From assembly GCA_023445955.1 (NCBI GenBank), contig JAEXJH010000074.1, positions 1 to 14,872 on the forward strand: 14,872 nt of DNA, written 5' to 3'. This document shows positions 7,086 through 12,571 of the stretch, in pieces; position 1 is the stretch's first letter, and every line of letters starts with the position of its first letter. The notes under the pieces are model-generated. The model was not told where the DNA came from and did not search any database. It saw nothing but the letters and a program-made list of their open reading frames with translations. Source of the DNA: Pseudomonadota bacterium (GTDB lineage: Bacteria; Pseudomonadota; Alphaproteobacteria; Caulobacterales; Caulobacteraceae). Made by a program: the position numbers and the translations under genes.

Positions 7086-7897
7086 GCAGTCCGAAATTCC
7101 GCCGTCCGCCTGGCGTCGCCAAGCCCAAGGCCATCGAGTGCCCGATCACCCTGACTCCTGAGGAGATCGCGGCGGCCCAGTCGTGGGTTCTGTACGAGGA
7201 CGAGGCGATCATCGTGCTGGACAAGCCCGCGGGCCTCTCCAGCCAGGGCGGGCGCATCAAGGCCCATACGCTGGACGACCTGCTGTGGGCGTTCGCCAAG
7301 CCGGGCAAGGCGCGGCCGCGGCTGATCCACCGCCTGGACCGCGACACCTCGGGCGTGATCCTCACCGCCAAGACCAAGCCCGGCGCGGCCTTCCTGGGCG
7401 AGGCCATGATGGCCAAGCGCTTCCGCAAGTCCTACCTGGCCATCGTGGCGCCCGGCGCGCCGGAGCCGAAGGGCGGCATGATCGACAGCCCGCTGCGGCG
7501 GGAGTCGATCGGACGCGAGGCCTATATGCGGGTCTGCGAACCGGACCATCCGGACGCCGAGACCGCTCGTAGCCGCTATCGCACCCTGGCCAGCAATGGC
7601 GTGGCGGCGCTGGTCGAGCTGTCGCCGGATACCGGCCGCATGCACCAGCTGCGCGTCCACATGGGCTCGATCGGCCGGCCGCTGGCGGGCGACAGCCGCT
7701 ATGGCGGCGCGCTGATGCTGGGCGGCGTGGCCGTGCCGCGCCTGATGCTGCACGCCGCGCGCCTGACCTTCCCCCATCCGCTGGGCGGGGAGCGCAAGGT
7801 CACGGCCCCGCTTCCGTCCGATTTCACGGCCATGCTGCAGGCCCTGGACCTGGCGGTTCCGGAACAGCCAGGTTCCGAGACCGTTGATCAGGTCTGA
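7082..7897 (+). CDS. RluA-family pseudouridine synthase lacking an S4 domain
   Basis: A 271-residue enzyme that isomerises specific uridines in rRNA or tRNA to pseudouridine. The catalytic core starts at about residue 35 (SWVLYEDEAIIVLDKPAGLSSQGG). It contains the signature HRLDRDTSG at 83-91 with catalytic D86, and the RNA-binding segment PDTGRMHQLRVHM. No S4 domain precedes the core, only about 30 basic and proline-rich residues, as in RluA itself. The ATG at 7082 overlaps the rarA stop as ATGA, indicating translational coupling. The target uridine cannot be assigned. It is a paralogue of the S4-containing enzyme at 10192-11196. Confidence 0.93.
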   Translation: MSSPKFRRPPGVAKPKAIECPITLTPEEIAAAQSWVLYEDEAIIVLDKPAGLSSQGGRIKAHTLDDLLWAFAKPGKARPRLIHRLDRDTSGVILTAKTKPGAAFLGEAMMAKRFRKSYLAIVAPGAPEPKGGMIDSPLRRESIGREAYMRVCEPDHPDAETARSRYRTLASNGVAALVELSPDTGRMHQLRVHMGSIGRPLAGDSRYGGALMLGGVAVPRLMLHAARLTFPHPLGGERKVTAPLPSDFTAMLQALDLAVPEQPGSETVDQV

Positions 7898-7908
7898 AGA
7901 GGCACGCC

Positions 7909-8415
7909 ATGAAGATCGCCAAACCCCTGATCGCCGCCGCTCTGTCGGGCCTGCTGGCCGCCTGCGCCAGCACCCCGACCGTCTATCGCGCCCAACTCGG
8001 CGCGCCCAACGACGTTGGCTACTCGGAATATCGCCTGGAGGCCGGGCGCTATCGCGTCACCTTCCAGGGCGGACCGGGCGCCAAGGAAGGGCAGGTCGCC
8101 GACTACGCCCTGCTGCGCGCCGCCGAACTGGCTCTGCGCGACGGCTATGACTGGTTCCGGATCGCCGATCGTTCGACCAATATCAGCGGGTCCGACAACG
8201 GCCCGCGCGTCTCGTTCGGTGGCGGTTCGGCCAGCTTCGGGCGACGCTCCGCGGTCGGCGTCGGCGTTGGGACGAGCTTCAACCTCGGCCCGGGTCCGGC
8301 GATCTCGCGCTCGATCGAGGTGGTGTTCGGCAAAGGCGCGACGCCCCGCGACCGCGACGCCTATGACGCGCGCGATATCGTCAAGACCGTCGGCTACGGC
8401 CGCCAGCGCACCTAG
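7909..8415 (+). CDS. Small lipoprotein, CC0125/CC1285 family
   Basis: A 168-residue predicted lipoprotein. The signal sequence ends in a lipobox LAAC (16-19), giving a lipid-anchored C19 followed by ASTPTVY. The next segment, YSEYRLEAGRYRVTFQGGPG, then DYALLRAAELALRDGYDWFRI, matches my memory of a Caulobacterales lipoprotein family named after CC0125/CC1285. These share a strand-rich core with a conserved YDWF. Residues about 100-130 are rich in Gly and Ser (SFGGGSASFGRR; GVGVGTSFNLGPG). AAGAGG (7897-7902) lies 6 nt before the ATG and overlaps the preceding stop codon, so it is probably cotranscribed with the pseudouridine synthase gene. Function is unknown; the family name rests on recollection and was not searched. 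Confidence 0.82.
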   Translation: MKIAKPLIAAALSGLLAACASTPTVYRAQLGAPNDVGYSEYRLEAGRYRVTFQGGPGAKEGQVADYALLRAAELALRDGYDWFRIADRSTNISGSDNGPRVSFGGGSASFGRRSAVGVGVGTSFNLGPGPAISRSIEVVFGKGATPRDRDAYDARDIVKTVGYGRQRT

Positions 8416-8420
8416 CTAGG
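8411..8420. repeat. 10-bp palindrome holding two convergent stop codons
   Basis: CCTAGCTAGG is perfectly self-complementary. It contains the TAG of the lipoprotein gene (8413-8415) and, on the minus strand, the TAG of the GGDEF-EAL-like gene (8418-8416), with no base between them. It is flanked by the inverted pair GGCCGC (8398-8403) and GCGGCC (8423-8428). There is no T-tract on either side, so it is not a standard intrinsic terminator. Confidence 0.6.
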
Positions 8421-9648
8421 CCGCGGCCTTCTTGCCCAACGGATAGTTGGCCCGCAGCGCCGCGTGAGTGAGACCGGCCGTCTCGGCGGCGGCGAAATAG
8501 CCGTCTTGGGGCAGGCCTTGCAGGATGGTCATCGGCGCCAGGCCGCGCGCGTCGCGTCCGAAGGCCATCATCTCCATAGCGATCTTGCCGGCTTCGCCCG
8601 AGAGGTCCGAGGCGTCCAGCGTCAGGCCGGCCAGGCGAGCGTCGCGGAGCACGCGCAAGGCCTCCTTGTCCGGCGGCACGCGAGCGATGACGCCGCGGGT
8701 GAGGGCGCGCAACAGACCGACCACCTCCAGCAGACGGCCGGCGGGCGTTCCGCGGGTGACGTCGACCAGCTCGATCATGAGGCCGCCGCGCAGCAGGCTT
8801 AGCGACAGGCCAGCAGTGCCGGTCAGCAGGTCGCGGCCGCGCTGGGTGCCCAGGGTGCGGAACGAGGCCGGCAGGATCAGCTCGGGTGCGTTGTGGCCCT
8901 GAGCCGAGCGCGCAAACACCGAGGCGTATTTCAGCGTCGACTCGTCGATGAAGGCGACGTCGCGGTCCGACAGCTTGGTCAGGGCGCGGGCCGAGGCCTG
9001 GCGACCGCTGGCCAGGTGCGTGACCATCGGCTCGACGCGGATGGCCGTGGTGATGTTGCGGCGCAGGCTGACCACGTGTTCCAACGTGAAATCAACGCGG
9101 AGCGCCGCGCCGCCGGCGGTGGTGAAGGCTACCGGGGTGCGGCGGGCCTCGTCGGCCGGGTCGACCTCGATGCGCACCGGCGATCGGGCGCTGTCGCGGC
9201 GGGCGCGGGCGGCCAGGATGATGGCCGGGTCGATCGGTCGGCAGACGGCCTCGCCGCCCTCCAGCCCGATCACCGAGCGGATGCCCAGGTCCTTGGTGGC
9301 GGCCGCGCCCAGCAGGTGGGTCAGCACGTCTTCCAGGATCTTCACGCTGGTCGCCTGGGCGGCCAGGCCCTGGTCGTGGTTCATGGCGATCAGGAATTCG
9401 CTGTCGGAGATGCGCGCGCGCATGTCCTGGCGATCCAGGTGCTCGTTCAGCTTCAGCTCGACATAGGTCCAGACGTCGCCGCGCTTCTGGCTCCACCATT
9501 CGCCGGCCCACTGCCGGATGGCCTTGATGCTGATCACGTTGACCGAGCCGCGAGCGACCAGCTCCGACCCCGCCAGGCGCTGAGCCACCGGGCCCGGCAG
9601 GGCCACGCGTTCGGTCGCGTCGGAAGGGGAGGGGGTGTCGAAGGGCAT
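8416..9648 (-). CDS. Degenerate GGDEF-EAL-like protein (probable c-di-GMP pseudoenzyme)
   Basis: A 410-residue protein with no signal peptide or membrane segment. Residues about 35-130 read like a GGDEF domain: a helix ending GDVWTYVELKLNEHL, then DMRARISDSEFLIAM, where SDSEF (81-85) sits in the GGDEF position. Residues about 185-405 read like an EAL domain. VEPMVTHLASGRQASARAL resembles the usual opening (QPIV, SGR, EAL), but RAL (221-223) replaces EAL, removing the catalytic glutamate. LMIELVDV (290-297) and LRDARLAGLTLDASDLSG (334-351) fit later EAL strands. The start is taken as ATG at 9648; the in-frame TTG at 9723 would place the start inside a palindrome. No clear Shine-Dalgarno is visible. 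The domain assignment is my reading by motif and order, not a search result. Confidence 0.6.
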   Translation of the reverse strand: MPFDTPSPSDATERVALPGPVAQRLAGSELVARGSVNVISIKAIRQWAGEWWSQKRGDVWTYVELKLNEHLDRQDMRARISDSEFLIAMNHDQGLAAQATSVKILEDVLTHLLGAAATKDLGIRSVIGLEGGEAVCRPIDPAIILAARARRDSARSPVRIEVDPADEARRTPVAFTTAGGAALRVDFTLEHVVSLRRNITTAIRVEPMVTHLASGRQASARALTKLSDRDVAFIDESTLKYASVFARSAQGHNAPELILPASFRTLGTQRGRDLLTGTAGLSLSLLRGGLMIELVDVTRGTPAGRLLEVVGLLRALTRGVIARVPPDKEALRVLRDARLAGLTLDASDLSGEAGKIAMEMMAFGRDARGLAPMTILQGLPQDGYFAAAETAGLTHAALRANYPLGKKAAA

Positions 9649-9706
9649 GGGTCTGGCGCTGTTGATACGCCCAGAGATTGCGGGGAGCGCGCTTAACCGG
9701 GGGTTC

Positions 9707-9756
9707 GGAAACAGGGTTTCCAAACGCGTTTACCGTGAAAGAAACCGGGGAAAATC
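9707..9756 (+). promoter_or_regulatory. Dyad-rich divergent region with candidate crcB promoter
   Basis: The 163-bp gap between the divergent GGDEF-EAL-like gene and crcB holds stacked dyads: GGAAAC-AGG-GTTTCC (9707-9721), the perfect palindrome AAACGCGTTT (9722-9731), and GAAACC (9741-9746), which mirrors GGTTTC (9715-9720). A candidate crcB promoter, TTTACCG (9729-9735) with 13 bp to GGAAAATC (9749-9756), resembles the Caulobacter housekeeping consensus. The palindrome overlaps its -35, a repressor-like position. Dyads are seen; promoter and operator roles are inference. Confidence 0.4.
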
Positions 9757-9811
9757 AAGGGAACTTCGTTGGATGCTTGGCGTTCGCGCCTGCTCGGCGC
9801 ATAAGGCGTTC

Positions 9812-10195
9812 ATGAACAAGCTGCTTCTGGTGGCCGCTGGCGGAGCCGTCGGCTCGGTCGCGCGCTATCTGGTCGGAGTCGGCGCCATGCGGGTCATGGG
9901 GCCTGGCTGGCCCTACGGCACCTTCACCGTCAACGTCGTCGGCGGTTTCCTGATGGGCTGTCTGGCCTCCTGGCTGGCGCATCGTGGCAACGGCTCCAGC
10001 GAACAGTGGCGGGTGCTGCTGGGCGTGGGCGCCCTAGGCGGCTTTACGACGTTCTCTTCGTTTTCGCTGGAAACCGCGCTGATGATCCAGAAGCGCGATT
10101 ATATTCCGGCGTTTTCCTATGCGACCGCCAGCGTCCTGCTGTCGATCGCCGCCCTGTTCGCGGGTCTCCTGATCGCCCGCAAGGTTTTCGCATGA
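9812..10195 (+). CDS. crcB: CrcB/Fluc fluoride ion channel
   Basis: A 127-residue, four-helix inner-membrane protein of the CrcB/Fluc family, which works as a dual-topology dimer that lets toxic fluoride leave the cell. Hallmarks are GGAVGSVARY (10-19), GTFTVNVVGGFLMG with the pore asparagine N41, and GGFTTFSSFSLE (76-87) carrying the conserved Thr/Phe/Ser residues. Four hydrophobic stretches lie at about 3-25, 36-57, 67-90 and 98-122. The ATG at 9812 is chosen because the family starts here and AAGG (9803-9806) precedes it; a longer in-frame reading from 9635 has no family match. Its stop overlaps the downstream pseudouridine synthase start as ATGA. I found no match to the fluoride riboswitch in the leader. 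Confidence 0.94.
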   Translation: MNKLLLVAAGGAVGSVARYLVGVGAMRVMGPGWPYGTFTVNVVGGFLMGCLASWLAHRGNGSSEQWRVLLGVGALGGFTTFSSFSLETALMIQKRDYIPAFSYATASVLLSIAALFAGLLIARKVFA

Positions 10196-11196
10196 GCACT
10201 AAAGAAGTCCGCACGCTGTACGTCGACGCCGGTGAGCACGGGGTTCGCCTCGACCGCTGGTTCAAGCGCCGTTGGCCGCACCTGAACCATATCCAGCTGA
10301 ACAAGCTGTTCCGCTCGGGCCAGGTCCGAGTCGACGGTTCGCGCGCCAAGGCCGACACCAAGCTGGTCGCCGGCAGCCAGATCCGCGTGCCGCCGCTGCC
10401 GGACGCGCCTGATCCCAAGGACAAGAACCAGCTGTCGCCGCGCGACATCGCCTACGCCAAGTCGCTGGTGCTGTACGAGGACGAGGAAGTCCTGGCGCTG
10501 AACAAGCCCGCCGGCCTGGCCGTGCAGGGCGGCACCAAGACCACCAAGCACGTCGACAAGCTGCTCAGCGCCTGGGGCGAGGGCGTCGACCGTCCGCGCC
10601 TGGTCCACCGCCTGGACCGTGACACCTCGGGCGTGCTGCTGCTGGGCAAGACGCCGTCCGCCGCCGCGCGCCTGTCGGGCGCCTTCGCCAAGCGCAAGGC
10701 GCAGAAGACCTACTGGGCCATCGTCGCCGGCAATCCGCACCCGACCGAAGGCGTGATGGAGCTGCACCTGGCCAAGCGCGGGGTCGGTGATCGCGAGCTG
10801 GTGGTGCCGGCTCAGCCCAAGGACCCGGACGCCCAGCCGGCCGAGACCGAATTCGTCACCATCAGCCGCGCCGGTCCGCGCGTCACCTGGATGGCGCTGC
10901 GTCCGCACACCGGCCGCACGCACCAGCTGCGCGCCCACATGAAGGCCATGGGCCACCCGATCCTGGGCGACCCTAAGTACGGCGACGAGAAGTCAGCCCC
11001 GCTGTCGGAAGGGCTGAAGCTGCAGCTGCACGCCCGTTCGATCCTGCTGCCGCACCCATCGGCCGGCATGCTGCACATCGAGGCGCCGCTCAGCGCCGAG
11101 ATGAAGGAAGGCTTCCGCAAGTTCGGCTTCTCGGAAGACGAGGCGGATGCGGAGCCCTTCGGCCATCGCAGCGCCAAGATCCGCCGGAAGACCTAA
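10192..11196 (+). CDS. rluC: RluC-type 23S rRNA pseudouridine synthase with S4 domain
   Basis: A 334-residue RluA-superfamily enzyme. An S4 RNA-binding domain occupies about 17-75 (VRLDRWFKRRWPHLNHIQLNKLFRSG begins it, ending near SQIRVPPLP). The catalytic domain starts near 92 (LVLYEDEEVLALNKPAGLAVQGG) and has the signature HRLDRDTSG at 139-147 with catalytic D142. PHTGRTHQLRAHM follows further on. Length and the S4 domain fit RluC/RluD. The symbol rluC leans on the crcB-rluC neighbourhood common in alphaproteobacteria, and RluD cannot be excluded. The start is the ATG at 10192, overlapping the crcB stop and preceding the S4 domain; an in-frame extension to 10006 lies inside crcB. The gene ends just before the composite repeat at 11197. 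Confidence 0.92.
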   Translation: MSTKEVRTLYVDAGEHGVRLDRWFKRRWPHLNHIQLNKLFRSGQVRVDGSRAKADTKLVAGSQIRVPPLPDAPDPKDKNQLSPRDIAYAKSLVLYEDEEVLALNKPAGLAVQGGTKTTKHVDKLLSAWGEGVDRPRLVHRLDRDTSGVLLLGKTPSAAARLSGAFAKRKAQKTYWAIVAGNPHPTEGVMELHLAKRGVGDRELVVPAQPKDPDAQPAETEFVTISRAGPRVTWMALRPHTGRTHQLRAHMKAMGHPILGDPKYGDEKSAPLSEGLKLQLHARSILLPHPSAGMLHIEAPLSAEMKEGFRKFGFSEDEADAEPFGHRSAKIRRKT

Positions 11197-11297
11197 AGCA
11201 TCTTTCGAGCGAAGTGGGGCCGGTTCGCGTGAAGAAAAATGCGTCAAAACAAAAGACTAGAACTCACGGCCTGACGCAGTCAGGTCTTGAGTTCTAG
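11197..11297. repeat. Composite intergenic repeat: imperfect inverted repeat plus hairpin
   Basis: The gap between rluC and the DUF1501 gene holds two stem-loops. The first runs from GCAT (11198-11201) and GAGCGAA (11207-11213) to TTCGCG (11224-11229) and ATGC (11239-11242). It is an imperfect inverted repeat around GTGGGGCCGG. The second is the strong hairpin at 11257-11297. TGCGTCA (11240-11246) can also pair with TGACGCA (11272-11278) at the second hairpin's apex. The first part, with its following A-rich run, resembles from memory an interspersed element common in alphaproteobacterial intergenic regions. Family membership was not searched. Confidence 0.5.
11246..11297 (-). terminator. Intrinsic terminator of the DUF1800-DUF1501 operon
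   Basis: An outer 10-bp perfect stem (CTAGAACTCA, 11257-11266, with TGAGTTCTAG, 11288-11297), a 3x3 internal loop and an inner 6-bp perfect stem (CCTGAC, 11270-11275, with GTCAGG, 11279-11284) close on a GCA loop. On the minus strand it is followed by CTTTTGTTTTG, a good U-tract, while the plus-strand side lacks one. The DUF1501 stop codon (11296-11294) lies inside the stem, so the hairpin begins where translation ends. Confidence 0.8.
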
Positions 11298-12571
11298 ACC
11301 AGTCCCGTCACCGGCTTGGCGGCCGCGCTGTCGGGGAACACCTTGTTCTCCAGGATCGCGCGGTCGACGCCGATGTGCTCGGCCAGCACGCCCTTGAACA
11401 GGCCGCGCATGTCGACCGTTGGGGCGGTGTCGCGGTTCTCGAACAGGGCGTTGTCGGCCAGGCCCGGCCAGTCGCCGATGATCCCGCCCTTCTTGAGCGC
11501 GCCGCCCAGGACGAGGCCGGTCGAGCCCGTGCCGTGGTCGGTGCCGCCGGTGCCGTTGACGCGGGCGGTGCGGCCGAACTCGGTCACCGCGATGACCACG
11601 GTGTTCTTCCACTCAGGACCAAGGCCCGTGTGCAGGCCGTCCAGCACCGCGTCCATGTAGGACAGGCGCGTGGCGATCTGGCCCGGCTGGCCGGCGTGGG
11701 TGTCGAAACCGTCCAGCGAGATGGCCGCGATCTGCGGGCCGCCCGCCTGGACCATGAAGCCGCCCAGGGTCGAGCCCAGCTTGCGGGCCGCCTCGCTGCC
11801 GGCGCGGTTCTGGCGATCGTTGGCCATGGTCTGCGACATCGGCATGGGCGCGTTCGGCATGGCCGGGGTCGAGGCGGCCGCCACGTTCATGGCCGGTGTG
11901 GCCGAGAGGGCGGTCATGGCCGTCTGGGCCATGGTCTCGGTCTCCAGACCGCGGGCGAACGCCGGGCCCAGCATAGGATCGTTCTTGTAGAGGTCCTGAA
12001 GCAGGGTCGGCAGGCGAGCGGTCTCGTCGACGCCCTTGCCTGGCGACCAACTGGCCGCCTGGACCTTGCCGCGCAGGATCAGCGGAGCGGTGGTGCCGAC
12101 CGACAGGCCTTCGACCTTGCGGACGGGCGCCAGGGCCTCCAGCGTGCGGTTCAGCCAGCCGGACTCGACGCCGTAGACGTGGGCCGAGCCGGTCTCCAGC
12201 ACGTCCTGGGCCTCGAAGTGCGAGCGGGCGCGGTCGGGGCTGGCGATGGCCGGCGCGATGCGGGCCTCGCCCTTCAGGGCCAGAGCGTGGACGCTCTTCA
12301 GCTCCGGGTGAAGGCCGAAGGTGTCGTCCAGCATACGGACCTGGTCGCGCTGCATGGCGATCGAGCCGCGCAGCTTGGCGTAGTTGGCGTCGCCGACCGG
12401 CGGCGAGACGGACAGGCCGTCCATGCCGCCTCGGCAGACGACGACGACGAGCTTCTTCTTGGCGAGATCGCCTTCAGAGGCCGCGAAGGCCTGGCTGCCG
12501 AAAAAGTTGACGCTGATGCCCAGGCTGGCGCCCAGGCCCAGCAGCGAGCGGCGGTTCATTTGAGCGGTCAT
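11294..12571 (-). CDS. DUF1501 family protein, Tat-exported
   Basis: A 425-residue protein of the DUF1501 family, which I recall as belonging to the alkaline phosphatase-like clan; no reaction is established. A twin-arginine signal is evident: NRRSLLGLG (6-14), a hydrophobic run, and likely cleavage after AFA (residue 30). This implies export folded to the periplasm. Family hallmarks are VVVVCRGGMDGLS (42-54), SLDGFDTHAGQ (285-294), EFGRTARVNGTGGTDHG (331-347). A Met/Ala/Pro-rich low-complexity segment at about 214-249 contains seven methionines. The start is ATG at 12571, overlapping the DUF1800 stop as ATGA; a second ATG at 12559 gives a tighter Tat signal and is also possible. It is translationally coupled to DUF1800 and ends within the terminator. 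Confidence 0.92.
   Translation of the reverse strand: MTAQMNRRSLLGLGASLGISVNFFGSQAFAASEGDLAKKKLVVVVCRGGMDGLSVSPPVGDANYAKLRGSIAMQRDQVRMLDDTFGLHPELKSVHALALKGEARIAPAIASPDRARSHFEAQDVLETGSAHVYGVESGWLNRTLEALAPVRKVEGLSVGTTAPLILRGKVQAASWSPGKGVDETARLPTLLQDLYKNDPMLGPAFARGLETETMAQTAMTALSATPAMNVAAASTPAMPNAPMPMSQTMANDRQNRAGSEAARKLGSTLGGFMVQAGGPQIAAISLDGFDTHAGQPGQIATRLSYMDAVLDGLHTGLGPEWKNTVVIAVTEFGRTARVNGTGGTDHGTGSTGLVLGGALKKGGIIGDWPGLADNALFENRDTAPTVDMRGLFKGVLAEHIGVDRAILENKVFPDSAAAKPVTGLV

Noticed and set aside
9693..9698. TTAACC as a CtrA binding site
   Set aside because: Only a single half-site; no second TTAA at the required spacing.
9649..9723. Upstream TTG start for the GGDEF-EAL-like gene
   Set aside because: The added residues are Pro/Arg/Ser-rich without domain content, the TTG lies in a palindrome and there is no Shine-Dalgarno.
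9757..9811. Fluoride riboswitch upstream of crcB
   Set aside because: The leader lacks the conserved GAUGG and pseudoknot segments of the crcB motif; only short GGCG/CGCC pairings are present.
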